Source: Nitriliruptoraceae bacterium
GTDB lineage: Bacteria > Actinomycetota > Nitriliruptoria > Nitriliruptorales > Nitriliruptoraceae
DNA: 18,031 nt
Assembly: GCA_007131525.1 (NCBI GenBank)
Contig: SLQK01000224.1
Coordinates: forward strand, 1-18,031
Direction: 5' to 3'
Positions 6,096 to 14,635 of this stretch are shown piece by piece. Numbering within the stretch: the first letter of the stretch is position 1; each line of letters opens with the position of its first letter. Under the pieces are notes generated by a model. It was not told the DNA's origin. It saw nothing but the letters and a program-made list of their open reading frames with translations, and did no database searches. A program made the translations under genes and the position numbers.

Positions 6096-7310
6096 TCAGC
6101 GCCGACCGAGCACCGAGGCCGCCCGATCGATCCGGTGGCCGACCTGGTCCCGCCAGGTCGGCTCCTGGGCACGATGGGCGCTGGTAGCCAGCCCGAGCCA
6201 GGAGGCCGCCGTGGCCCGGGCGAGCGCGTCGGCCCCGACCACCTCGGCGTAGGCGTCCTGGACCTGGCGCGCGTAGCGGGCTGCGCCGGCGGTGATCGTG
6301 GGATCGAGCTCGCCGGTGGCCGCCAGGTGAGCGATCAGGTTGCCGGCGTCGTGGGCGAGGTAGCCCTGACCCGCACCATCGACGTCGAGGACGCCGGTGA
6401 TGGCACCGTCGGGACCGAGCAGGAGCTGACCGGGGTGCAGGTCACCGTGGACGCCGACCAGCGGCGCGTCCAGATCGGCCGCGCAGCTCGCGAGCTCGGC
6501 GATCTCCTCCGCGCGGGCGGGCAGCAGCTCGGACAGCAACTCGACGTGGCGGACGGGGTCGGCGAAGGCGCGGGGATCGCGCGAGCCCTGCACCCCGCTG
6601 GCCGCGAACCGCGCCGACAGATCGAGCAGCGCTGCCGTGGTCGGCAGCGGCGCTCCTGACCGGAGCGCCTCGGCGATCGTCGGTCCACCGAGCGCCTCGA
6701 TCGCCACGATCCCCTGCTGCTCCGCGAGCCCGACCAGCCCGGGTACCGGCAGGCCCGCCCCGGTGAGCTGGCGGTGCCGCCGCGCAACGGAGCGGGCTCG
6801 TCGCGGCGGGAGCACCTTCAGGTACAGCACCCGGCCACTCACCGGGCCGTGGACCCGGACCTCGACCACCGCGCGCCGGGTCGGCCGGTACGCACGGGTC
6901 CGCAGGGTCACCTCGCCCGGTGGCGCCCCGAGCTCGTCCAGCAGCTGCCGGACACGCTCCGACGAGACGGCCGAAGCCAGCCCCGGCAGGTACGGATCGA
7001 GGGGGAAGCGCCACACCGCAACGGCCAGGTCGCCGGCCGAGAGGACGAAGGCGCCGTCGGGGTAGCCGCGCAGGTCGACATGGGTGACCAGCAGCACCTC
7101 CAACCGCTGCTCGTCGACGGCGAGGACCGCCTCGTGCACGACCGAGCGACTCCGCCCGGATCGATGGTGGACGCTGCGGGCCTGGGAGGAGAGCAGGCGG
7201 CCGCCCGCAGCCGACGCGGCTGTCGACAGCAGCGACCGCTCCTGCGCCGGCGTCAGCGCGGACGGCTCGGACGCCACGCGTGCAGCGTGCGGTGAGGTCG
7301 GCTCGGCCAC
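6096..7310 (-). CDS. Phosphotransferase-family (APH/choline-kinase fold) protein
   Basis: This 404-residue cytoplasmic protein has the kinase-like phosphotransferase fold. HGDLHPGQ at 288-295 is the catalytic Brenner-type loop (Asp290), and LDVDGAGQGYLAHDAGNL (308-325) is the metal-binding segment that follows. YLKVL at 163-167 may supply the ATP-binding lysine. The N-terminal ~160 residues are less conserved and may shape substrate choice. I start at the GTG at 7310, which has GAGGAG about 6 bases upstream; the frame is open to 8036, but that part is antisense to the response regulator. It is transcribed divergently from the two-component operon, sharing 114 bases that contain operator C. 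Family members phosphorylate sugars, choline, drugs or other small molecules. The substrate here is unknown, and resistance should not be assumed. Confidence 0.85.
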   Translation of the reverse strand: MAEPTSPHAARVASEPSALTPAQERSLLSTAASAAGGRLLSSQARSVHHRSGRSRSVVHEAVLAVDEQRLEVLLVTHVDLRGYPDGAFVLSAGDLAVAVWRFPLDPYLPGLASAVSSERVRQLLDELGAPPGEVTLRTRAYRPTRRAVVEVRVHGPVSGRVLYLKVLPPRRARSVARRHRQLTGAGLPVPGLVGLAEQQGIVAIEALGGPTIAEALRSGAPLPTTAALLDLSARFAASGVQGSRDPRAFADPVRHVELLSELLPARAEEIAELASCAADLDAPLVGVHGDLHPGQLLLGPDGAITGVLDVDGAGQGYLAHDAGNLIAHLAATGELDPTITAGAARYARQVQDAYAEVVGADALARATAASWLGLATSAHRAQEPTWRDQVGHRIDRAASVLGRR

Positions 7311-7357
7311 GGTGTCTCCTCGGCCAGCGCAGGGTGGAGCGTCGAGGTGAGCCGGGG

Positions 7358-7384
7358 CTGAGCGGAAGCTGAGGGTTCCCTCAG
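7358..7384 (+). promoter_or_regulatory. Operator C between phosphotransferase and response regulator
   Basis: The inverted repeat CTGAGGGTTCCCTCAG (7369-7384) has the same CTGAGR-N4-YCTCAG layout as operators A and B. An extra CTGAGC at 7358 gives a direct repeat with an 11-base step to CTGAGG at 7369, the spacing typical of OmpR/PhoB-family tandem sites. It ends 40 bases before the response regulator ATG and lies about 48-75 bases from the divergent start, so it could serve both genes. Autoregulation is inferred. Confidence 0.65.
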
Positions 7385-7424
7385 GCAACGACCGCTGCTG
7401 CGCCGCCTCGGGCACACTGCCTCC

Positions 7425-8077
<653 letters not shown>

Positions 8078-8081
<4 letters not shown>

Positions 8082-9667
8082 GCTGGCGCCGTCGGCCGGA
8101 CGAACCTCGCCGCACGCCGTGGCGGTGGCTCCGGGTCCGCGTGCCGGCGACGGCGATGGCCGTGTTCACCGTCAGCCTCGCCGTCGCGGCGATCCTCGCC
8201 TACGAGCTCCTGCTGCAGGACGGACGCTCCGACATCGAGGTCGTGATCGCTCGGGAGCACGAACGCTTCGAACGGTCGATCGCGGCGCTGCTGCTCGAGG
8301 CTCGGGAGGACCGGCCGACCGCCGACGAACGTGCCATCCTGGAGGAGGCCGTCCGCCGGTACCTCCAGCTCAACCCGAGCACGCCGTCCTACTGGACCAT
8401 CGTCACCTTCGAGGACGGGCTCAGGCTCGCCGCCAGCAACGGGCCTCCCGAGCTGGAGCCACTGTTCGCCGCCCGCAGCCTCCCGAGCGGACCGATGGGC
8501 GCACGCGAGGTGATCGACACCGGCACACCGGCCGGCGAGATCCTCACCTCCTCGGCTGCGGTCATCCTCGGCGACGAGCAACTCGCGACGTTGCAGATCG
8601 TGGCCCCGATGGCCCCGGTCCGCAGCGAGGCCCGGGAGGCCGCGTACCTGGTCGCCGCGGCCGCCGGCGCATCGCTGCTGGTCGGCGGGGTGCTCCTGGC
8701 GGCGACCCTGTGGCGCGCGCTCGCTCCTCTCGGGGCGCTCGCCGCGACGGCACGTTCCACCGAGCTGCGTCGTCTGGATGCTCGCGTCGAGGAGCCGGAC
8801 TCGGGCGACGAGGTGGCGCTGCTCGCCGCCGAGTTCAACAGGATGCTCGAGCGGCTCGCAGCGGCCAGCCGTCAACAGCAGGAGTTCCTCGCCAGCGTCG
8901 GCCACGAGCTCCGCACCCCCATCACGATCGCTCGGGGCAACCTGGAGCTGCTGACCACGGTCGATCGCGGCGATCCCGCCGCCGTCGCGGAGACGGTCGC
9001 CATCGTCCATGACGAGCTCGGCCGGATGGGCCGGCTGGTCGAGGACCTGATGACCTTCGCCCGGGTACGCACCCCGGACTTCATCCGCCCTCGGGCGCTG
9101 GATGTGGTGTCCTGGTTCGAGGAGCTCGAGCTGAAACTCCAGGCGACACCGACCGGCGACCAGGTCCGGATCCTGCCCCCACCCCCGGTGACCCTCCACG
9201 CCGATCCCGACCGACTGACCCAGGCGGTGCTCAACCTGACCACCAACGCGGCCGTGCACAACCCGGTCGGCACGCCGATCCGGATCCGGGCGGTCCTCGA
9301 CCACCAGGAGGAGGAACTGCACCTCGTGGTGGAGGACGAGGGCACCGGGATCGATCCGGAGATCCTGGATGAGGTGTTCGCACCCTTCGTCCGTGCCGGC
9401 GATGCCCGCGACTCCACGGGTCTGGGTCTCGCGGTCGTCCACGCCGTCGTGACCGCACACGGTGGTCGGATCGAGGTCAGCTCGGACCGGGGCGGCACCG
9501 TGGTCACCATGACCCTTCCCTGCGACGGCCCCCCCGACGACGTCGCACCCGATGAGGACTCGGCGGGCCTGCCGACGGCCGGACCGGAGGCCGCACCGAC
9601 CAGCGCGCAGCGACCGCCCGCACTGCCGGTGGCGGCGGCATCCCACGACCGCACGGACCGGAGCTGA
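8078..9667 (+). CDS. Sensor histidine kinase with extracytoplasmic domain and HAMP
   Basis: This 529-residue kinase is the partner of the regulator at 7425. Membrane span 1 is at about 23-45, an extracytoplasmic sensor region covers about 46-188, span 2 is at about 189-211, and a HAMP linker covers about 212-265. The phospho-acceptor His276 lies in VGHELRTP. The ATP-binding domain has the N box (LNLTTNAAVHNP, N390), the G1 box DEGTGI (420-425) and the G2 box GLGLA (448-452). After the catalytic domain (about 480) comes a 48-residue Pro/Ala/Asp-rich extension that is not part of the usual fold. The sensor domain has no recognised ligand motif. The stop is one base before the third Ser-triplet gene, so all three genes form one operon. 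Confidence 0.94.
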
Positions 9668-9668
9668 G

Positions 9669-10091
9669 ATGGACACGCCCCGCCGCTGGCAGGTCGCCAG
9701 CATCGCCACCGCGGTCGCCGGCCTCGGGTTGGGGAGCCTCCTGGTGGGCCGATCACCGAGCGTGGAGGTGGCCCCGATCGACCTCGACATGGCTGTCATC
9801 GCCGCTGCCGCCCAGCGCCCGCCCCGGGACCTGGTCCTCCCCGACCCGGCCGAGATCGTCCCACCCGACGTCCGCGAGGACCACCTCACGCCGGCCTCGG
9901 CGCCCACGTCCAGCAGCGTGGCAAGCGCGGACCCGCCGCCGTCGCCATCCTCTCGGACCGAGCCACCGGCACGGCCCGCACCGGAGCCGAGGGCCCCGGT
10001 GGCCTCACCCGACAGCACCAGTTCACCGGACGCGCCCGCACAGGCGGACTCCGTCGACTCCCTGGACAGCGTCAGCTCCGTGAGCGACTGA
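9669..10091 (+). CDS. Ser-triplet-tail membrane protein encoded with the two-component system (paralog 3)
   Basis: This 140-residue protein has an N-terminal anchor or signal (about 8-27, WQVASIATAVAGLGLGSLLVG) after MDTPRR, similar in layout to the RW-plus-hydrophobic start of the genes at 4856 and 5548. A Pro-rich linker follows. Ser recurs every third residue from S113 to S137, interrupted by A122 and Q125, and the protein ends SLDSVSSVSD, matching the tails of the other two. The ATG lies one base after the kinase stop, with GGAG immediately upstream, so it is tightly co-expressed with the kinase. Its 3' end overlaps the convergent proB by 20 bases. It may be an accessory or ligand-presenting partner of the kinase, or a target of the system. 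No known family is recognised. Confidence 0.8.
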   Translation: MDTPRRWQVASIATAVAGLGLGSLLVGRSPSVEVAPIDLDMAVIAAAAQRPPRDLVLPDPAEIVPPDVREDHLTPASAPTSSSVASADPPPSPSSRTEPPARPAPEPRAPVASPDSTSSPDAPAQADSVDSLDSVSSVSD

Positions 10092-11202
10092 GCACCACCA
10101 GGTCGTCGCGGTGGATCACCTCGCGCGCGTAGGCCGTCCCGAGCGACTCGACCGCGACAGCGGTCGACCGGCCGGCCAGCCGGACCACGTCGGCCACGTC
10201 GTAGTTGCTCAGGCCACGCGCTACCACCTCGCCGTCCGGGTCGATCACCTCGACGGCGTCCCCGGCCCCGAACCGACCGTCGGCCCGCGTGACGCCGACG
10301 GCGAGCAGTGACACCCCGCGGGAGCGCAGCGCCGCGGCCGCTCCGGCGTCGACGTGGATGCGGCCGTGGACCCGCAGCGCGTACCCGATCCACAACCGGC
10401 GCGCCTCGACCCGGTGGGCCGCGGCGACGAACCAGGTGCCGACCTGCTCACCGTCGAGGACCTGTCGCAGCACGTCCGCCCGGCGGGCATCGGCGATCAC
10501 GGCGTGCGCCGCCGACGCGACGGCGACACGGGCGGATCCCACCTTGGTGCGCATCCCACCCGAGCCCACGTAGGACCCGACCCCGCCGATGCGCTCGAGG
10601 TCGAGCTCCTCGATGTCGTCGACCCGGGGCACCAGTCGCGCCGCCGGGTCGTGGGGGTCACGGTCGTACAGCCCGGCGACGTCGGAGAGCAGCGCCAGCA
10701 GATCGGCGTCCAGCATCGAGGTGACCAGCGCGGCCAGGTGGTCGTTGTCGCCGTAGGACAGCTCGTCGGTGGCGACCGCGTCGTTCTCGTTGATGATCGG
10801 CACGGCGCCGAGGTCGAGGAGACGCTGCAGCGCCGTGCGGGCGTTCAGGTACCGGCCGCGGTGGACGAAGTCGTCCTGGCTGAGCAGGATCTGGGCAGCG
10901 GTCAGCCCGTGCCCGGTGAGGATGCGCTGGTAGGCGTGGATCAGCTCGCCCTGCCCCACCGCCGCGGCCGCCTGCAGGGTGGGCAGGTCCAGTGGCCGGC
11001 GCTCGAGCCCGAGGAGCCCCATGCCGGCGGCCACCGCCCCCGACGACACGAGCACGATCCGGGTGCCGGCGGCGTGGGCTGCGACGACCTGATCGGCCAG
11101 CCGGGCGACCTGCGAGGCGTCGAGCTGCCCGTCGGGCCCGCGCAGGCTGGACGACCCCACCTTGACCACCGCCAGCTGTGGGCGCTCGAACCGCGGGCTC
11201 AC
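10072..11202 (-). CDS. proB: Glutamate 5-kinase
   Basis: This 376-residue protein catalyses ATP-dependent phosphorylation of glutamate, the first step of proline synthesis, in the cytoplasm. The amino-acid-kinase domain shows KVGSS (14-18), SSGAVAAG (53-60), NENDAV (139-144), SYGDND (149-154) and GSGGMRTK (213-220; usually GTGGM). A C-terminal PUA domain occupies about 278-353, so this is the full-length bacterial form. The GTG start overlaps the obgE stop by 4 bases, indicating coupled translation. Feedback inhibition by proline is known for the family. Unlike many actinobacteria, no proA follows here; the next gene is convergent and overlaps its 3' end. Confidence 0.97.
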   Translation of the reverse strand: MSPRFERPQLAVVKVGSSSLRGPDGQLDASQVARLADQVVAAHAAGTRIVLVSSGAVAAGMGLLGLERRPLDLPTLQAAAAVGQGELIHAYQRILTGHGLTAAQILLSQDDFVHRGRYLNARTALQRLLDLGAVPIINENDAVATDELSYGDNDHLAALVTSMLDADLLALLSDVAGLYDRDPHDPAARLVPRVDDIEELDLERIGGVGSYVGSGGMRTKVGSARVAVASAAHAVIADARRADVLRQVLDGEQVGTWFVAAAHRVEARRLWIGYALRVHGRIHVDAGAAAALRSRGVSLLAVGVTRADGRFGAGDAVEVIDPDGEVVARGLSNYDVADVVRLAGRSTAVAVESLGTAYAREVIHRDDLVVLSRSRS

Positions 11203-12656
11203 GAGCTGGCCCCCTCCTCGGGCTGCGGGGCGTCGTCGAGGTCTCCATCCCCGATGTCGGTCGCGTCGAGCCCGTCCTGATCGTCCTGCTCACCGGCCAG
11301 CAGCGCCGCCCGTTCCTCGGGCGGCAGATCGTCCAGCTCGGGCTCGAAGGCGAACACCGCGGTACCGATCACGACATCGTCACCGGAGCGCGCCCCGGCC
11401 CGGGTCAGGGCCCGGTCCACGCCGGCCCGGCGCAGACGGCCCTGGAGGTAGCGGACGGCGCCGAGGTCCTCGAGCGGCAGCATCTGCACCCAGCGCTCCA
11501 CCCGGCGACCGACCACGTGGAACGCACCGTCCTCCCCCCGCTGGACCGTGAAGTCGGGGCCGGTCGGGGCGAGCTGGATCAGCACCTCCTCGTCGGCCGG
11601 CTCCTCGGTCCGGATCCCGACCCTCTCGCGCTCCTCGGCCACGAGCCGACCGAGCCGGAACCGCAGGGGGTCCAGCCCTGCGCCGGTGACCGCGGAGACC
11701 TCCAGGACGTCCTCACCCTGGGCCTCGAGCCGCTCGCGGACCAGCTCCGCCATCGCCTGCCCGTCGGGGAGGTCGAGCTTGTTGAGGACCACCACCTGTG
11801 GGCGCTCGAGCAGCTCGGGATCGTGCCGCTCCAGCTCACCTCTCAGGACCGCGAGGTCACGCACAGGGTCGCGATCGGGGTCGGTCGGGGCCGCGTCGAG
11901 GACGTGGAGCAGCACCAGGCACCGTTCGATGTGGCGCAGGAACCTGGTCCCGAGCCCCTTGCCGTCGGCAGCGCCCTCGATGAGCCCGGGGACATCGGCC
12001 AGGACGACGTCGATCGGGGTGCCGTCGGCCGTGTCACCGCCGCGCATCACCCCGAGGTGGGGCGTGAGCGTGGTGAAGGGCCACGCCTCGATGCGGGGCC
12101 GAGCCGAGGACAGCCGGGCGACCAGCGAGGACTTGCCGACCGAGGGGTAGCCGACCAGGCCGACATCGGCGATCAGCTTCAGCTCCAGCTGCAGGGTGCG
12201 CTCCTCGACCCGCTCCCCGCGCTCGCGGAACCGGGGCAGCCGACGGTTGCGGTTCATGAAGGCCGCGTTGCCGCGGCCGCCGCGCCCACCTTCGGCGACC
12301 AGCGCCCGCTGGCCGTCCCGTACGAGGTCGGCGAGCACCGCACCGGTGTCGCGGTCGCGGACCACCGTGCCGATCGGTACGCCGATCACGTGGTCGCGAC
12401 CGCGCTCACCGGTTCGCAGCATGCCGGCCCCGTGGCCGCCGTCACCACCCCGCCGGTGAGGAGACCGGCGAAGGTCGAGCAGGGAGGTCACGTTGCGGTC
12501 GGCGACCAGGACCACGTCGCCGCCGGCACCGCCATCACCGCCGTCCGGACCACCCCGCGGGACGTGCTTCTCGCGACGGAAGGACACCGACCCGTCGCCC
12601 CCGTCACCGCCACGCACATGGATCGTGCACTCGTCGATGAAGCTGGCGGACTCCAC
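11199..12656 (-). CDS. obgE: Obg family GTPase
   Basis: This 485-residue ribosome-associated GTPase works in large-subunit maturation and stress control. The glycine-rich Obg fold occupies about 6-160 (GGDGGDGSVSFRREK). The G domain has G1 GYPSVGKS (169-176), G3 DVPGLIEG, G4 NKLD and G5 SAVTG. A C-terminal OCT-type domain (about 325-420) is followed by an acidic Asp/Glu-rich tail, as in many actinobacterial Obg proteins. I prefer the GTG at 12656: GGAG lies 6 bases upstream and the protein then starts just before FIDECTIHV. The in-frame GTG at 12701 would put an 11-base-pair hairpin within the first codons. It sits in the classic rplU-rpmA-obgE-proB order. Confidence 0.96.
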   Translation of the reverse strand: MESASFIDECTIHVRGGDGGDGSVSFRREKHVPRGGPDGGDGGAGGDVVLVADRNVTSLLDLRRSPHRRGGDGGHGAGMLRTGERGRDHVIGVPIGTVVRDRDTGAVLADLVRDGQRALVAEGGRGGRGNAAFMNRNRRLPRFRERGERVEERTLQLELKLIADVGLVGYPSVGKSSLVARLSSARPRIEAWPFTTLTPHLGVMRGGDTADGTPIDVVLADVPGLIEGAADGKGLGTRFLRHIERCLVLLHVLDAAPTDPDRDPVRDLAVLRGELERHDPELLERPQVVVLNKLDLPDGQAMAELVRERLEAQGEDVLEVSAVTGAGLDPLRFRLGRLVAEERERVGIRTEEPADEEVLIQLAPTGPDFTVQRGEDGAFHVVGRRVERWVQMLPLEDLGAVRYLQGRLRRAGVDRALTRAGARSGDDVVIGTAVFAFEPELDDLPPEERAALLAGEQDDQDGLDATDIGDGDLDDAPQPEEGASS

Positions 12657-12688
12657 GGTCGGCTCCGGGGTGGGTGGTGGTGACGTGA

Positions 12689-12714
12689 CGAGGGCGGCCA
12701 CGGGGCCGCCCTCG
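12689..12714 (-). terminator. GC-rich hairpin between rpmA and obgE
   Basis: An 11-base-pair perfect stem (CGAGGGCGGCC at 12689-12699 pairing with 12704-12714) has a 4-base loop. It lies 23 bases after the rpmA stop and 32 bases before the chosen obgE start. No T-run follows on the minus strand. It may partly terminate transcription after the two ribosomal protein genes, or stabilise their mRNA end after cleavage, lowering obgE-proB relative to rplU-rpmA. Confidence 0.55.
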
Positions 12715-12737
12715 GTGCAGTTCGGTCGCGGCGCAGC

Positions 12738-12995
12738 TCAGGCGTCGACCGGGTCCACGTTCGCGGTGGTGCGGCTGCGCGTCTTGTGGAAGCGCACGGA
12801 GCCGTCGACGAGCGCGAACAGGGTGTCGTCACCCCCGCGCCCGACGTTGTCGCCGGGGTGGATCTTGGTCCCGCGCTGGCGCACGATGATGCTGCCGGCG
12901 GTGACGGCTTCGCCGCCGTAGCGCTTCACGCCGAGACGCTTGGCGTTGGAGTCGCGGCCGTTGTTGGAGGAGCCGCCGCCCTTCTTGGTCGACAT
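12738..12995 (-). CDS. rpmA: 50S ribosomal protein L27
   Basis: This 85-residue protein of the large ribosomal subunit has an N-terminus that reaches towards the peptidyl transferase centre. The family signature KKGGGSSNNGRDSNAKRLGVK is present near the start, followed by GSIIVRQRGTKIHPGDNVGRG. The N-terminus is the short form (MSTKKGGG), without the cleavable extension found in Firmicutes. The ATG at 12995 has GAGGAG 7 bases upstream, inside the end of rplU, and is only one base from the rplU stop. Confidence 0.98.
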   Translation of the reverse strand: MSTKKGGGSSNNGRDSNAKRLGVKRYGGEAVTAGSIIVRQRGTKIHPGDNVGRGGDDTLFALVDGSVRFHKTRSRTTANVDPVDA

Positions 12996-12996
12996 G

Positions 12997-13299
12997 TCAG
13001 ATCTCCTCGATCCGGATGATCGTGTGGTGCTGGCGGTGGCCGCGACGCTTGCGCTGTCGCGACTTGTTCTTGTAGGTGAACACGCGCAGGTGCTGGCCCC
13101 GCTCGTGACCGGTGATGGTGGCTGCGACGCTGCGGCCTGCCAGGTCGCCGCCGGTGGTCACGGCTCCCGTGTCGTCCACGACCATCACGGGCCGCAGGTC
13201 CACGGTCTCGCCGACGTCGCCGGCGAGCTTCTCGACGGTGAGCTCCTGACCGGGCTCGACCCGGTACTGCTTCCCACCGGTGGTGATGACCGCGTACAC
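12997..13299 (-). CDS. rplU: 50S ribosomal protein L21
   Basis: This 100-residue protein binds 23S rRNA in the large subunit. It begins YAVITTGGKQYRVEPGQ after the initiator, the normal L21 start, and contains the basic C-terminal segment TYKNKSRQRKRRGHRQHHT. The GTG at 13299 has AGGAG 6 bases upstream and matches the family start; the longer open frame to 13719 is spurious. It is the first gene of the rplU-rpmA-obgE-proB operon. Confidence 0.98.
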   Translation of the reverse strand: MYAVITTGGKQYRVEPGQELTVEKLAGDVGETVDLRPVMVVDDTGAVTTGGDLAGRSVAATITGHERGQHLRVFTYKNKSRQRKRRGHRQHHTIIRIEEI

Positions 13300-13530
13300 G
13301 GCTGGCTCCTGTCGTTCCTCGGGCTCGTTCCCCCCGACCGTCCCCTGGGCCTGGTGCGGACAGCGCGACCGCGTGGGTGCCGCTCCCCCGCGGACGCTCC
13401 TGCGCGGTGCGGCAGCGGCGGACGCCGGCGGTGGTGCGGTGTGCCGCGCTCGTGCGCAACGTCGGGACTGGTCATGGAACGAGGTGTTCGGGGCGCACGC
13501 CGACCACAGCAGGTCCGGCGCCGGAGGGGG

Positions 13531-13560
13531 AAGGTACCGGCGCGACGGTCGGGCGGTCAA
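13531..13560 (-). promoter_or_regulatory. Putative sigma-A promoter for rplU operon
   Basis: On the minus strand, TTGACC (13560-13555) is followed after 18 bases by TACCTT (13536-13531). These match the -35 consensus TTGACa and the high-GC actinobacterial -10 pattern TAnnnT. Transcription would start near 13524 and give a leader of about 225 bases before rplU. Confidence 0.5.
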
Positions 13561-13634
13561 CCGACGCGCAGCACCAGGCGCCCGACGCACATCCGCGGGC
13601 TCGGGTTCGGGCGGTCGGCTCGCCGGCCTCGAAC

Positions 13635-13652
13635 CGGTGGGGAACCCCACCG
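13635..13652. promoter_or_regulatory. Perfect palindrome upstream of sucrase/ferredoxin-like gene
   Basis: CGGTGGGGAACCCCACCG is an 18-base palindrome with 8-base arms around AA, ending 44 bases before the GTG at 13697. The two-base centre is too short for a good RNA hairpin loop, so a dimeric repressor site is more likely than a terminator. No matching regulator is recognised in the window. Confidence 0.45.
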
Positions 13653-13696
13653 ATGGACGCCCCCGACCGACGCGACGTGCCCGTCCGGAGTCGACC

Positions 13697-14608
13697 GTGG
13701 CAGCGAGCACCTGCAGCACCTTGGCCCTGGCCCACTACGAGCCCCTCGCCGGGACGGCGAGCCCGGCCGCGGGCTACGTCCTCATCGAGCAGTCGGGGAG
13801 CTGGGGACGGCGGGCGCTGACCGAGAGTGCCCTCGATCCGGGCCTCGGCGCCCGGCTGGAGGCGGCGGGCGCCGCCGCGGGGGTGAAGGTGCTGCTGACG
13901 CGGCGACCCGGCCGCCATCCCAGGGCCGAGCCGAGGCACCACGAGGTCGTGCTCGCCCACGTCGGCCCGGCGCCCTGGATGGAGGTGTGCCAGCTCGCGC
14001 CAGCGGAGCTCGGCGCCCTGGACCCCGCCGTCTGCGCCGCCCCCACCCCGCCCGGCCTCGGATCCCCCTCCTCTGGACCCCGCTGGCTGGTGTGCACCCA
14101 TGCCAGGCGCGATCGGTGCTGCGCGAGCCTCGGCCGGCCGGTCGCGGACACGCTGGGTGCCCTCCACCCGGACGAGACCTGGGAGACGAGCCACCTCGGC
14201 GGCCACCGGTTCGCCGCGACCATGCTGGTCCTACCCGAGGGGCTGCTGTACGGCCACCTCGATGTGGCGTCGGCGATGGAGGTGGTCACGGGCCATCTCG
14301 CCGGCCGGGTCGCCGTCGACCACCTCCGGGGGCGTTCCCACCTGGGCCCGCTGGCCCAGGCCGCCGAGGTGGCGACCCGTCGGTACCTGGAGCTGGACCG
14401 GCTCGACGATGTCGAGGTGACCGACCAGCCGGTGCAGGGCCCGGCTCCGGAGGGCGAGCCGGTCCAGGTGGTGGTCGCTGCGGGTGGCCGGCAGGTGCAG
14501 GTATCGATCCAGGCCCGACGCGACCCCCAGGCCAGGCCGATGTCCTGCGACGCCGAGCCCGAGACGCCGGTGCTGCTCGAGGTCCTCGACCTCGAGGTCG
14601 TCGGCTGA
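13697..14608 (+). CDS. Sucrase/ferredoxin-like (Apd1/Aim32-type) protein
   Basis: This 303-residue protein fits the sucrase/ferredoxin-like family, which has a thioredoxin-like ferredoxin fold. The opening CSTLALAHYEPLAGTA (6-21) and GSWG are typical. The core CTHARRDRCC (C133, C141, C142) is followed by SHLGGHRFAA with H166 and H170 and by LPEGLLYG. Fungal Apd1/Aim32 relatives bind a [2Fe-2S] cluster through two Cys and two His (HxxxH), and the same pattern is visible here, so an iron-sulfur redox role is likely. The GTG at 13697 has GGAG 6 bases upstream and starts the protein at the family's usual place; the open frame upstream to 13280 is intergenic. Extra residues after about 235 are Val/Pro-rich and variable. 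The partner is unknown. Confidence 0.85.
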   Translation: MAASTCSTLALAHYEPLAGTASPAAGYVLIEQSGSWGRRALTESALDPGLGARLEAAGAAAGVKVLLTRRPGRHPRAEPRHHEVVLAHVGPAPWMEVCQLAPAELGALDPAVCAAPTPPGLGSPSSGPRWLVCTHARRDRCCASLGRPVADTLGALHPDETWETSHLGGHRFAATMLVLPEGLLYGHLDVASAMEVVTGHLAGRVAVDHLRGRSHLGPLAQAAEVATRRYLELDRLDDVEVTDQPVQGPAPEGEPVQVVVAAGGRQVQVSIQARRDPQARPMSCDAEPETPVLLEVLDLEVVG

Positions 14609-14635
14609 TCGGCGCTGCCCGCGTGCTCGTGTGCG

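Larger units (their letters stand above)
13300..13696. other. Divergent intergenic region between rplU and sucrase/ferredoxin-like gene
   Basis: These 397 bases have open frames on both strands, but the translations are Arg/Ala/Pro-rich and match nothing. I see a sigma-A-like promoter for rplU (13531-13560), a perfect palindrome (13635-13652) and a leader of about 225 bases for rplU. I recognised no known L21 leader structure in it. The remaining sequence shows no clear feature. Confidence 0.6.

Noticed and set aside
6096..7310. Phosphotransferase as an aminoglycoside resistance gene
   Set aside because: Only the general catalytic motifs of the fold are visible. This superfamily is mostly metabolic, and nothing points to drug specificity.
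11178..12683. A 501-codon plus-strand frame opposite obgE
   Set aside because: It mirrors obgE codons in the antisense direction and has no recognisable domain.
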